64,000 nt of DNA from Welwitschia mirabilis (taxonomy: Eukaryota > Gnetophyta > Gnetopsida > Welwitschiales): contig JBOZIK010000001.1 of assembly GCA_051453625.1 (NCBI GenBank), forward strand, positions 138,344,248 through 138,408,247, read 5' to 3'. Below are positions 33,641 to 45,192 of this stretch, one piece after another (position 1 is the stretch's first letter; each line of letters starts with the position of its first letter). The notes beneath the pieces are model-generated. The model saw nothing but the letters and a program-made list of their open reading frames with translations, searched no databases and was not told the DNA's origin. The position numbers and the translations under genes are program-made.

Positions 33641-35247
33641 GTGCAGTGCCACCTTCGCTCGTTCCCATCCCTTGCACTGTCAGATCTCATTGTACATGTC
33701 GTTCTATTTGTGGCCCTTGCGTGTGTTGCCTGCATGTTTTACCGATGTTGTTTGACATAGTTATCCGGCATTTTCTGTTGTCGCCCCCGCAGAGCACATG
33801 CTCTCTATCAGCCGCATTAGCCCCATGACCTGTTAACGCATTGTTCTCAGCAGGTCATCACCTTCGCTAGCTTACTTTTACGCCGTGTCTATTTCTGAGT
33901 GCTTCTCCCTTCGAGTGATCTTCCGTAGCCTCTTGTGGTGCTCTGAATTTTAGCGCCTTCTCCTCTTTTTATTTTGAGGTTTCTCGTGCGTCTTTTCTGC
34001 ATACGCGTGTATTCTGTTCACGTGTCTTTACGCTAGTCCTCACCACACCTTCTTTGAGCGTCGCATCTACTTGCTGTTTATTTTGAGCGGTCTCCTCTGT
34101 GACTCAGCCCTCGCGCATTAATTTTGTACCATGGTCTACCTCACGTTCCACTTGCACACGTGGACTTCTGCTTGGCTCCTTGCTTGCATCAGCTTCTCTT
34201 TTGCACCGGTGTTTCCTATATGCTAGCGCCCTTCACCTACATGTCTGTTCTGATCTTTGCACCTTATCTCTACACCTTCGCGCACAGCCCGCACGTGTCT
34301 TACACTGTGCTCACACATCGCGTGTGCATCATTTGACCTGCGGTTTTTTGTGTATCTACCTTCGTGTAGTTTCATCAGTCATTACCGTCCTCCTGAGTGC
34401 ACCCTTGCCAACTGCTACGCACATCTCTATGTGCCTCTCGTTGAGCTGCTCCCTTGCGCTCCGTCTCTCTGCCTGTGCATGTTTTGCCCTTGCGTCGCCT
34501 GCATGATGTTGTTCGCTAACGCGGTTCCCTCCTCATATGTTTGGTTTTATAACTGAAGCGCCAGCGTCGTCCCAGTGGGCTGCTCCTATACGGTTTTTCC
34601 TTCTCGCCTGTCGCACCGAGACTCACCTATGTGTTCTGTCGGTATAGCACACCTCGCCTCTGTCTCTTCATTTTTCTAGTGCAGCCTGTATTCTCTGCAA
34701 TTTGCACCACGAGTTCCTTCATGCGTTTGCACCTCGTTCTGTTAGTCTGCATTCCCACACCATTTCGGTTTTCCTATGCACCAATAGAACATGGCCATCC
34801 CAGCACCGTCCAGTGCACCAGCATTCTCACAGCGTCTGCGCTCATCACAACTCCTCAGTTTCTGTTGTAGATTAAACACAACCTTTATAAACAAAGGTTA
34901 TAGTATATATATAGACTTTGTTTTTTGAGAAGCATCCTTTTATTGATTTATTTAAAGGATTTTATTGTGTGTGGCCTTTTGATGTATAATAATTTTTCTT
35001 TGTTTTATTGTGGCCACTTTTAACATAGCTTAGAATTATAGTGTGGGTCGTTGGTGTTATTTGTACTGGCAAGGTTTTTTTATAAGGATAACAATTGTTG
35101 TATTAGGGCAATAGATAACTCGGTTTCTCAATTGTGTATTACATTCTTTGTATTACTAGTTGTATTAGGGATTATTATAACAATCCCAAACTTCTTGGTG
35201 CTCCAATTTTATACACAAGAGTTGTGTTTTTCAACTCCTTTGTGTTA
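33641..35247 (+). mobile_element. Long leader of Tork-like copia, GC- and pyrimidine-rich to 34870
   Basis: About 1.6 kb between primer-binding site and gag. Positions 33641-34870 are visibly richer in C, T and CpG than anything else in the window and poor in A, which opens long frames (34099-34506, 34257-34556, 34631-34870) full of Cys, Leu and Ser. These do not resemble any family I know and are probably compositional. After 34870 the leader becomes AT-rich and aligns with the leader of the fragment at 32380-32476. It might be a normal leader or an acquired segment. Confidence 0.6.
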
Positions 35248-36036
35248 ATGGCCACTGTGACAAAGTTTGACATAAAAAAATTTGATGGCAAACTAAGTTT
35301 TTCAATATGGCATGTTCAAATGAGGGTTATTCTCACTCAAAACGGTTTGAAGAAGGCCTTGGATGGGAAAGCAAAACAACCGGAAACCATGACTAATAAG
35401 CAATGGGACGAGTTAGATAAAAAGGCCTTGATAGCAATCCAGTTATGCTTATCCAAGGAGGTTCTCCGTAAGGTCGCAAGTGAAACCACTACTGTAGGTC
35501 TATGGCTGAAACTGGAAGTATTATACATGATGAAAAGCCTTGCCAACAAGATACGACTCAGGGAACATTTATTCACTATTCAGATGTCAGAAGGTACTCC
35601 TGTTCAAGTACATCTCAATAAGTTTAATTCAATTCTAATGGATCTCGAAAATCTTGATGTGCATATCAAAGATGAAGATAAGGCTGTGTTGTTAATTGTC
35701 TCTTTAACTCCTACTTATAGGCATTTTAAGGAAATTATGTTGTATGGTGGTTTAGATACCTTGTCTTTTGAAGATGTTAAAGCCCATCTTTTATCCAAAG
35801 AAAAGTTTAATTCAGAGTTTCACTCTGAGGACAAAGGTAAATGTCTAATTATTAGAGGTCGAAGTTGTGCTCATGTATATCCTAGGCACTATAGTAAGTC
35901 TAGGTCAAAGTCAAGAGGACATAAGTCCAATAGTAAAACTTGTCAGTATTGTAAAAATATTGGACATGAGCTTTCTGAATGTTATAAATTAAAAAATAAA
36001 TACGATAGAGAAGCAAAGAGAAAACAACCTCATTAG
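35248..36036 (+). CDS. gag: Copia Gag polyprotein N-part, Tork/Tnt1-like, intact frame
   Basis: A 262-codon open frame from the ATG at 35248 (the longer upstream frame to 35134 is leader). It shows the Tnt1-type Gag pattern: KFDIKKFDGKLSFSIWHVQM at the start, a middle coat domain with LREHLFTIQM and VHLNKFNSILMDL, a Ser/Arg/Lys-rich stretch around residues 220-240, and an intact CCHC zinc knuckle CQYCKNIGHELSEC near residue 245. Gag packages element RNA in virus-like particles in the cytoplasm. It ends at a TAG, after which the frame continues into protease, so gag and pol were one frame. It is the only long retroelement frame here without an internal stop. Confidence 0.9.
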   Translation: MATVTKFDIKKFDGKLSFSIWHVQMRVILTQNGLKKALDGKAKQPETMTNKQWDELDKKALIAIQLCLSKEVLRKVASETTTVGLWLKLEVLYMMKSLANKIRLREHLFTIQMSEGTPVQVHLNKFNSILMDLENLDVHIKDEDKAVLLIVSLTPTYRHFKEIMLYGGLDTLSFEDVKAHLLSKEKFNSEFHSEDKGKCLIIRGRSCAHVYPRHYSKSRSKSRGHKSNSKTCQYCKNIGHELSECYKLKNKYDREAKRKQPH

Positions 36037-36330
36037 TTTGTAGAGGCAAGCATCATTGAAACTGATACTAAAGGTGATGTATTGTTATCTGAGGCTTCTA
36101 CTGATGATAAAAGTTCATTAGACTGGATTCTTGATTCAGGTTGTACTTTTTACATCTGTCCTCATTGGGACTACTTTACAATCTTTAAATCAGTTTGCTC
36201 TGCTAGTGTGTTAATGGGTAATGATACCCAGTGTAAGGTAAAAGGAATAGAAACCATACAGATCAAAAGAGATGATGGAATTATCAGAACACTTGAGAAG
36301 GTATGTTTTGTTCCTGATCTTAAATGAAAT
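36037..36330 (+). pseudogene. Copia protease
   Basis: In frame with gag after the TAG at 36034. The active site reads WILDSGCTF near 36124-36150 (D-S-G as in copia proteases), followed by VLMGNDTQCKVKGI and VCFVPDLK, the usual end of the domain. A stop follows near 36325. Catalytic Asp is present, but without readthrough it could not be made. Confidence 0.85.
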
Positions 36331-36469
36331 AATCTCATTAGGTACTCTTGAATCAAAAGTATATAAATATGTCGCTGAAGGTGGAGTTCTTAAAATTATT
36401 AAAGTTGCTCTTGTTATATTTAAGACTAACTGATATGATAGCTTGTATGTTTTGTAAGGTTCTATAGTG

Positions 36470-37560
36470 ACAGGTTTTGTAACTATTTCAACTTCTATGC
36501 CTAAATCAGATGTGACTCGCTTGTGGCACATGCGCCTAGGTTACATAAGCGAGAAAGGCATACACATCCCTAGTAAGAAAGATCTTCTCTATGGTTAGCA
36601 CCTTGATAAATTAGAATTTTGTGAACATTGTATTTTTGACATACAAAAATGAGTTAGTTTCTCTACTACATTACATCGTACTAAAGATGTGCTAGACTGC
36701 ATCCATTCTGATTTATGGGGACCTTCCAAAGTTCCTTCTATTGGTGGTCGTCATTTCATGATGACACTTATTGATGATTATTCTCAAAAATTCTAGGTTT
36801 ATTTCCTATGGCATAAAAATAAAGATCTCTCGAATTTTAAACAATGAAAAATAGTCATTGAAAATTAGACAGGCAAGAAGATTAAGAAACTCAGAACTAA
36901 TAATGGATTAGAATTTTGTTCAGGTGATTCTAATGAGTTTTGTGCTAATCATGGAATTGCTTGACACAAAACACTAGTTGGAATACCACAACAAAATGGT
37001 GTTGCAGAATGCATGAACAGGACATTACTTGAAAGGGGTTATTGTATGCTCTCTAATGCTAACTTGTGGCATCATCATGATTTATTGGCTGAAGCAGTTT
37101 CTATAGCTTGTTATCTCGTCAATTGATCACCACATTCCTCAATGAAGTTTGAAATTCCAGAAGAGATTTGGTCAGGTAATTCTGTTAACTACTCTCAGTT
37201 AAAAATATTTATTTATTCAACATTTGCCCATACCAATGATGGTAAATTAGCACCTAAAGCTATTAAATGCATATTTCTTGGTTATGCTTCTGAATCTAAA
37301 GGATACCATTTGTGGTGTCTTGAATTGCATAAGGTAATTCTCAGTAGAAATGTAACTTTTAATGAGGAGGCTTTACATACTCCTCACAAAGATTCTATTC
37401 CTTCTTCTTCTTCTGAAGATATGATAGATTAGTCTAACAAGCAGGTGAAGTTAGAAGTTACATCCTCTCTATCAGCTATTTTAAATTCTACATCTTCCTC
37501 CTCTACTGAAACAATTATTGATAATAATACTCTAAGTATCAGTACTCCTGATCAACCACA
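36470..37560 (+). pseudogene. Copia integrase
   Basis: Pre-integrase zinc region LWHMRLGY ... FCEHC (second His of the HHCC replaced by Tyr), then HSDLWGPSKVPSIGG (first Asp), RTNNGLEF (second Asp changed to Asn at 36899-36901) and PQQNGVAECMNRTL (Glu kept). The C-terminal part is the open frame 37142-37432 with LAPKAIKCIFLGYASESKGY. At least eight stops interrupt it, mostly where Arg CGA, Gln CAG/CAA or Trp TGG codons are expected. Confidence 0.9.
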
Positions 37561-37570
37561 ATAGGATTAT

Positions 37571-38680
37571 TTGATTGCTCGAGATTATCCAAGGAGAATG
37601 ATTAAGAAACCAGCTAGATGTCTTAACACTGATGAAGCGTTAGTCACATATGCTCTCTTAGTTGCCCAGGAAATTCCTGAAGGTATGGAACCTTCATCCT
37701 ATTTAGAAGTTATTTCTTGTGTTGATTCCTCTAAACGGTTAGTGGATATAAATAAAGAAATTTATAGTTTTCATAAAAATAAAACTTGGGTTCTATGTGA
37801 AATTCCATCTAGGAAACGTTCTTTGAACTGTAAGTGGATCTATAAGAAAAAGGAAGGCATCCCTAGAGTTGAAAATGCAAGATAGAAAGCACGGTTAGTT
37901 GTCAAAGGATACAACCAGAAAGAAGGTATAGATTTTCATGAAATTTTTTCACCTGTAGTATGTCGTACTTTAATTCATGTACTACTTGCATTTGTGGTCT
38001 TATGTGACATGGAGTTACATCAACTCGATGTCCAAACTACTTTTTTACATGGAGATATAAATGAAGAAATCTATATGAAGTAGCTTGAGGGTTTTGTAAC
38101 CCCAGGCAGAGAAGGTTATGTGGGTTGTCTAAACAAATCATTATATGGCCTTAAATAAGCTTCGCGACAGTGGTACAAGAAGTTTGATGCATTTATAATT
38201 AGACAAGGCTTTCGGAGAAGTTAATATAATCACTGTATCTATTACCAGTAGTATATTTTTAGTCCATTGTGTATTTGTTTCTTTACGTTGATGATATGTT
38301 AATCGCATCTTGTGATAAGTCTTTAATTAATAGGTTGAAATCACAACTTAATAAAGAATTTTAGATGAAGGATCTAGATGAAGCCAAGAAAATTCTTGGT
38401 ATGGAAATTCAGAGAGACCATCAAGCTAGTAATTTTTTTTCTCACAAAGAAAATATATTCAAAAAGTTCTTAACAGGTTCAATATGTTAAATTGTAAACC
38501 TATTTCAACTCCTTTTGCTACTCACTTCAAATTTTCTTTGGATTATTATTCCAAAACTGAAGAAGAGATTGAGAGTATGTCAACCATTCCTTATGCCAAT
38601 GTCATTGAAAGTTTGATGTATGCTATGATCTGCACTAGACTAATCTCGCATATGCTATCAGTATCATAAGTCAATACATG
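37571..38680 (+). pseudogene. Copia reverse transcriptase
   Basis: Linker and RT: TWVLCEIPS, CKWIYKKKEG, ARLVVKGYNQKEGIDFHEIF, LHQLDVQTTFLHGDINEEIYM, SLYGLK, the catalytic box LYVDDMLIAS with both Asp present (YVDD at 38284-38295), then KKILGMEIQRDH and the open piece 38484-38669. Broken by several stops and at least two frameshifts. The order INT before RT proves Ty1/copia. Confidence 0.9.
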
Positions 38681-39256
38681 CATAATTCAGGAAAATATCA
38701 TTGGAATGCAGTAAAATGGATCCTTTGTTATTTAAAGGGCTCTTGTACTATGGGCTTAATGTTTAATAAACGCAAAAGTACATCAACAAATGTAGTAGAA
38801 TTTACTGATTCTGATTATGATGGTGACTTAGATAGACAAAGATCTCTTTCAGGATACATCTTCACTCTCTGTAATTCTGTTATCAGCTAGAAGGCATCTC
38901 TTTAGTTCATTAGTACATTATCAACAACCAAAGCTAAGTATATTTTAGTAATTAAAGGTATCAAAGAAGCTACATGGCTCTGAGGTTTAGTTATTGAACT
39001 TGGCATACCCCAAGATAAAACTATGATATTTTGTGATAGTCAAAGTGCTATTCATCTGACTTAAAACGATATGTATCACTCAAGAACTAAGTACATTGAT
39101 GTTAGGCATTACTATATTAGAGATACTCTTGCTATAGGAGACATTGTTATATAGAAGATACATACTTCACAAAATCCTGCTAACATGTTAACCAAGTCTC
39201 TTCCAAAGATCAAGTGTAAAAAATGTTTGGACTTAATAGTCTTATGTCAGATTTAA
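38681..39256 (+). pseudogene. Copia RNase H and end of pol
   Basis: Contains FTDSDYDGDLDRQRSLSGY, the STLSTTKAKYI box, FCDSQSAIHL, HSRTKYIDVRHYYIRD and NPANMLTKSLP, the standard order. Five stops. Ends at the stop near 39254 just before the purine tract. Confidence 0.9.
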
Positions 39257-39270
39257 GCCAAGGTGGAGAT
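39257..39270 (+). other. Polypurine tract of Tork-like copia
   Basis: GCCAAGGTGGAGAT directly before TG of the presumed 3' LTR; typical of Tnt1/Tork elements. Confidence 0.8.
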
Positions 39271-39440
39271 TGCTAAGGATCAAAGTATAGGCACACATTC
39301 ATAAGTGCAAGGCGATGAGCGCACACAATTTGTGACAAATTTTTGTGTGCTTCATCTCTATTTAAACTGATAACTTCATCACCTTTAGTCCATCGCTCCT
39401 TCATGTAATGCTCACAAGAGCCATGACGGCTAGATGAAAT
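39271..39440 (+). repeat. Candidate 3' LTR of Tork-like copia
   Basis: Starts TGCTAAGG right after the purine tract. It shares GGCACACAT and a TATA-like TCTATTTAAA with the 5' LTR in similar positions, but otherwise diverges. The end is not determined. Confidence 0.45.
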
Positions 39441-41030
39441 AGAGATTAAGCTCACAAAACATGGCAGATCCAAATGTAGCAAGTTCGTAGTATAGAGAAT
39501 AAGCAAGTCATGGAGTGTCAGCTGGTAAAGGCATCTAGAACCCTAGTTGTAAGAAAATAAAAGGCATTAGATGGTACATACAAAAGAGAAGAGTGAAGTG
39601 ATGAATGAGCAAGAATTTCTAGGCCAAATGCCAAATCTCGTACCTTCTCTATTTGTAGTTCTAGTTGTGAAAAGTGGACTAAATGGGAGCATGAGATGAC
39701 TGGAGTTTCTTGTATTTGTTAACAAACACTTGTTATCAGACTGCAAGGCTAGCATCCTTTCTTCTATCAGTCAACATACCCTAACTGAGAAACTTAGGCC
39801 AACAACACATTGCTTGGAGATGGATTTTAGGCATTATCAAAATGGTAAGGTCTTAACTCTAAGACATGTTATCAAAAGCAGATGAAGAAATCGAGAAGTC
39901 TCTTAGCATCAAGTAGCTTAGGATTAAAGGAGATTGCTAGGTTGAGTAACTTATTTAAGCGCAGGATGGTACAATTACTTCACACATTTCTTGAGGATCT
40001 TACTATAGAGATCATACTAAGTTCAAATGATCTGTAACTAACATCTATGCTATGGCTCCTTAATTAATGATGGCATTGCCTACTTGTCTGGCATCTTAAT
40101 ACCCAGCCTCTTACCAACAGAATGAAGGAATGAGACTCAGGCTTTCATGCGGTCCCTTCTGTTTCTAGTATCTAGGTGATGCCCAAAGTATATGTTGGAA
40201 GGACATAATTTTAGTGCAGCATTCAATGGCAAACAACCTAGTGGTCGTATCAGCAAAAGATCATGACAGGTAAAAACTACCAAAGTTTTGATAACGATAA
40301 ACTAAAACTATCAATTTAGTATTTAACTATGTTGAAAGGATGAGTTTTATATTTTAGAGATCAATAATATTAACTTACACCTTTGCTTATTCTAATTTGA
40401 GAACCTTCTTATTTAAAATGATTAGTTTCATCATCCTCCTCACATTCTTATTCTTTCAGTTATAAATGTTTTATATATATATATATATAAACAGAAGCTA
40501 GATTTTCTCAATCCACAACTTAATTTCTAAACTACATTTAGGCCCATAACTTGTGCTTTTAATTTCAAAAGTAGAAAGATCCTTAGGCTTCTAGTAAGAT
40601 AAGAAAAATAAATAAATACTATGGAAATTTTTCTTACTTCTCCTTCAAATAAGGCTATATGTTAGTAACACTTATTATTAATCTAAGCTATCTTGTAAGC
40701 TTTACCAACTTGTAAATAGATTAAATTTTGTGTAATGTAAATTCTTATCTACCTCGTTTGAAGTGCATTAAAAACAAGAATCTCACATTCAATAATATTA
40801 TGCACATGAATAAGTTACTAGAGATAAATCTTTATTATAATACACTAGTTTCTAGAAGAAAGATTAAATGATTTACCTCATATTTAAAGGCCAACACTAA
40901 AAGAAAATTTTACTTGAAAAAATAAGCAAAGTTGAAAGAGTTCATTGAGATGTGTGAAGGCATGCTAAGTTAGAAGGTGTATCCAAGCCAAGCTATTATA
41001 GGTTCTCTATCCCATTTCAGAGTATCATGT
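39441..41030. other. Unassigned stretch
   Basis: About 1.6 kb. From 39440 to 40270 the base composition is less AT-rich than the surroundings and no retroelement domain is visible; no credible open frame on either strand. It could be LTR sequence without a partner or host DNA. A TA run lies at 40472-40489. Confidence 0.5.
40472..40489. repeat. (TA)9 microsatellite
   Basis: Read directly from the sequence. Confidence 0.9.
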
Positions 41031-43150
41031 CTTTTGCAATGATGGAAGGGTACTCATCTTACACATCCATTGTGAACTCATATTAATTAATGGTTTCTTC
41101 ATCTTAAAATATAATGGCTTTAATTATAGAACTTAGTAACATGTATTTTTGTCTTATTAGTATGAAAACATGCATATTTTTTTGCCTTAATATTTTAGTC
41201 CAATATTTGTTATTCAATACATTTTAAGGTGTTTTAACTTAGTCATTGCCTTATGTCATTCTATCAGTGTATTTGACCACCTTGGTAGGGCAACATTTTT
41301 ATTTTTTTTTCCTCCACTTTATACTTACCTTATAGAAGTATTTTAGTTCCTCATCTTGCTCATTTTAGCATTTTAGATAGAGAGCTCCTAATTCAAGTTA
41401 CTTCTTAAACTAAAAGTCCAAGACACTAGTGGTGGTATTTAGATCTTAGCATTATTTTTATGAACATTACAACCATTATAACTATAAACTTAATTTTATT
41501 ATATTACTGATTATAAATGGAGCAGTTATGGGATTCCCTTACAACATTAGTATTATTGATTTTACACTTATGGACTCTTCTTTACGTTAGCATTTCGCTT
41601 GAGAATACATGTATGTTATCTGCTACTTGTGATGGTTTGGTGATTATACATCCTCTAAGTAGTTTTTTTGTCATATTTCTCCTTATTAATTATTTCATGA
41701 AAAATATTATAAGTATATGGTGATGTTTTTGGATGTAATTACTAATAATTATGTAAGGCTCTAGATTAGTTTAATGTAATTATATTATGCATGGTATAGT
41801 TATCCAATGATGCAAGTCTAGAAGATTGCTTAGTGATTATAGTTACCTCAATATGCCTTATGTAGCTTTTAACTTATTTTCTTACATGTTCATGGTCATG
41901 AATTAAATGCTTTAAGTAGTTATTTATTACCTTATGTGGAAAATGATATACCATTAGTGATTTTTCTATGTTGCTTGTTGAAAAATAGCTAGGCATATAA
42001 TTAGCTTATTTTATCCTTTAACTTCTAGTATACCAACTCTTTTGAGACTAGTGATTAAATTCAGTGGCATATGGACTAGTTATTTAGGTGTTTTATATAT
42101 TTACATATTAGATTCATTATATCATATTATAAAAGGAGCAACCATGAGGTACCCTGCCAAAATGGCATTTGTGTGTCTGTGGATGTATACTCGTGTGTTA
42201 ATCACAGTTTTGCATAATGTTATACTATTGATATTATTCCTCCCATTGGCTAATGCTAAGATGAGGGAGAGATTTGAGGGATCTCTTTATATTCTTAGTT
42301 GATGGGGCTACCAATGGTTTTATATATATATATTTCCCTTCTACTCACCCTTCTCCCAATTGGCATACACTAAGATAAGGGAGAGATTTGAGGAACCTCT
42401 TAACATGATTAGCTTCTATGTGTTTGATGGATAATTTTGGTCAAGTAACAAGGGGATTCACTATATATACATTTGGGTACTCATATATGATTTATGTTAA
42501 TATACATATGCATTATTATCATTCATGCATTAGAATTCCTTATTAGGGATGAATGTTATAATCTTAAGAGTTTCTAACTGGCTGTCTTCTATATTTTTAG
42601 ACAAAGCTATGATGCTTATGTATTTATATTTGTGTGTGATACCTTTTGGTTATCATTTCATTTTAGTGTATTATCATACTCTTCTTCTAGCTGAGTTGAA
42701 TATTGTGTTCTTACTTTGGTTTATGCATAATTTTGTCCATTTGCCATTGACACAAACTATCTTAATCTATCATAGACTCATGTGTATTGATGGAGATGGA
42801 AATGAGGTCCAAGATAGAACTATGTATAGCCTGAGCTTCTCTACATAAAGATACATAGGCGTGGTTGCTGGGCTATCGGTGCAATCAAAGATTAAGCTAC
42901 AACTTATACACTTCTCTGCTATGTTTCTAAATTAGGTTTCTAAATAATCATAAGATTGGATATGGTGTTAATTAGGTAAGCTATCCTTATATAGTTCTCC
43001 TAAGTTGTATCCTATGGATAGCTAAGACGTAAGTCTCTTAGTTATAAACTAATTAATCTACTGTAATAATTATTTATGTTATGTAAGTTAATTTTATTTA
43101 AAAAATTCATGTTTCTTGTGCTTCTTAAGTTCAACCCAAGGTCGGGTTGT
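41031..43150. repeat. Repeat R3, copy 2 (longest continuous copy)
   Basis: Matches copy 1 from 29650 to 31957 and copy 3 up to 48960, without gaps. Contains an internal duplicated unit (42244-42304 and 42358-42420), a short TA run near 42323-42331 and several small frames that do not resemble proteins. Its end, AGGTCGGGTTGTAATAG near 43138, resembles the ends of Tekay/Del-type LTRs. Confidence 0.65.
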
Positions 43151-43449
43151 AATAGCCGACTTTAAGCTCAAATGCTTCTTGCATATCCTTTCAAATACAA
43201 GTCTATGAGGCTCATATCTCTCTAGTAGTAAGGTCAAATAATGATACACCTCCTATACTTTAGAGGCAAGTGACTACATTGGCATATGTGATTAAGGTAT
43301 ATGATAAGTTTAAGAATATTCTGCTTGAATCATTAATTCTAATTTTTCTTTATTCTCCTAGATAAATTATTGTACTAGCTTTTTGGATCAATCTTGGATT
43401 ACTATACTTACATAGGGATTATTATCATTTTGAAATACTACATTTTGTC
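43151..43449. other. Short unassigned stretch
   Basis: No gene or repeat recognised between the end of R3 copy 2 and the gypsy gag remnant. Confidence 0.5.
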
Positions 43450-44974
43450 ATGGTTGCGATGTAGGAGGTTGAGTAGGAAAGGGGTTCTTATAAATCTCAT
43501 AGTTATTTATTTGCAACTACTAAGTGTTAAATTTTATGTCCTTTTTGTTTTTGATGTCTTAAATAATGTGTCTTTGATTGAAATAATTATCAGTATGATG
43601 TCCTCAAAGTTGATGGTACTCATAATACTTTGACTTATCATACCCTTTTGGTTTGGAGGCATTTGGATCCCTTGTCTAATTGAAGGTAATTGAATTACCA
43701 CATTTTTCAGTAGTGTTAAGAGGATTTGTCTCATTGGGATATTTAATTTTATAAAACTTGTCTTGAGTTGAGAAATTACAATTTAATTTTGAGGCTTATT
43801 TTATCCTTGATTTTGAGGTGTATATGCATGTTGTTGAGGTTGTGATGGTGGTGGAAGTTGGATTAAATGATTGATGATAAGCTAGTTAAGAAGAAAGATC
43901 TTATGGAGCAAAAGCTTATGAAGTGAAAGAAGTTTAAGGTGCCATTGACATCATTATTGGGTTGCATATTGATTGGGGTAGGTAAATTGATCAAATTAGT
44001 TAATTGATATCAACAAAGTTCTTTGGGTTGCTATCTCTAGTATTATTGTTATCCTTTTTGGATGGCTTCCTTTTAGAGGTATTACCGTATTTTATGGATC
44101 CTTTTTCTTCTTCTATAACTTCAATTATTTTCGCTAGGGTGATAACTTATTCAAAGGTTTTGAATGATGGCATTCTAAGGTGTTATGAAATGTATAGAAT
44201 GCATGACTTTGCAAATAGATAAGCCACATTGGAATATATGATGGAGGTTTTTAATTGTAAGGCAATGATCCTTCATCATCATGTATAATCTTATATTGTT
44301 TCATTAAATTATTATTTCATTGTAGTCAAGGTATCTAATGTCATTTGTATTGTGATATTGATAGAGTAATATTGAACAAACATTTTTAGTAATTATTTTA
44401 GACTTGTGATCAAATGAATTGGTATCCTATTGTACCATTCAAGGGCTTGTTCTTTAAAAGATTAATAAAATAGATGATAGGTTGTACTTCATTCTATGTT
44501 GTACATATGACATACATGTTTGGAGTTTCTTACATGCATGACAGGGTTTTCTACACTTGTAAATTTTCTCAAAGTCAAGCATTTCACTGGGTGAGATGAT
44601 TTTATGGGGAATAGAGGGTGAATCAAAGTGTCATTAAAGTCAAAATCTTAATAGCTCTTCTTATTCTTGAGACCTCATTTTAGCTCATTAATAGCTTCCT
44701 AGATGGTTGTTAAATTAGGTTGATTGAGAGATTTATTTTCAATTTGTCTATTTGTAGGTAATTCTTCTCCATGTATGGAGTGCTTGAATAAGCTATCATC
44801 ATCGTCAGCCTGTTTCATTGGGCCTTGTGCTTGTAATTGTTATTGGGTTTTTGGGTTTTCTTCATAACCCCATTCATTAATAAGCTCTTTATCACTACTT
44901 TTTTCACAAAAGAGTTCATTTTGATGAGTTTGACTTATTTTTTGACTAGTTAACCCTAACCTCTTAGATGTCAT
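43450..44974 (-). pseudogene. Tat/Ogre-like gypsy gag
   Basis: The minus strand starts at an ATG (44974-44972) reading MTSKRLGLTSQKI. It then shows SFKEQALEWYNRI near 44440 (the coat-domain ALxW motif), ITLAKIIEVIEEEKGS near 44130, a lysine-rich linker, and near 43540-43640 a degenerate knuckle YYEYHQL-GHHTDNYF followed by DIKNKKDIKF. These occur in the same order as in Tat/Ogre/Retand-type Gag. The knuckle cysteines appear as Tyr, consistent with transitions, and stops are frequent. Pol is missing: the fragment is truncated at about 43450. Confidence 0.7.
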
Positions 44975-45192
44975 AACATAGATTCACTCACTAGGATGGA
45001 TGAAGTATGGGTGCAAATAAGCTCTATAGTTCATGATGGCATGAAGATCATTCTGAATGAGCATAGAGGATCTTGATGAATGAGGAGTTTGTATATCTTC
45101 TCAGAAATATAGGCCTTTCTACCTCTCATTGATACTAACATTGTGGATATTCTAAGCAAGGTATTGAAAAAAGTAAATGTAATAGGCCTAAT

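Noticed and set aside
33402-33735. Antisense frames of 91 and 94 codons over the copia LTR
   Set aside because: They overlap the LTR, primer site and each other, so they are shadows of a GC-richer stretch.
34099-34870. Long plus-strand frames rich in Cys, Leu and Ser
   Set aside because: They overlap one another in different frames, lie in a purine-poor leader where stop codons are rare, and resemble no family. Composition explains them.
39273-39506. Minus-strand frame of 77 codons after the copia element
   Set aside because: It overlaps the candidate 3' LTR and resembles no protein.
39751-39758. ATCCTTTC as target-site duplication matching the bases before the copia LTR at 33461
   Set aside because: The preceding bases do not end in CA at the right place, the string is longer than the usual 5 bp, and no LTR end is visible there. 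Probably chance.
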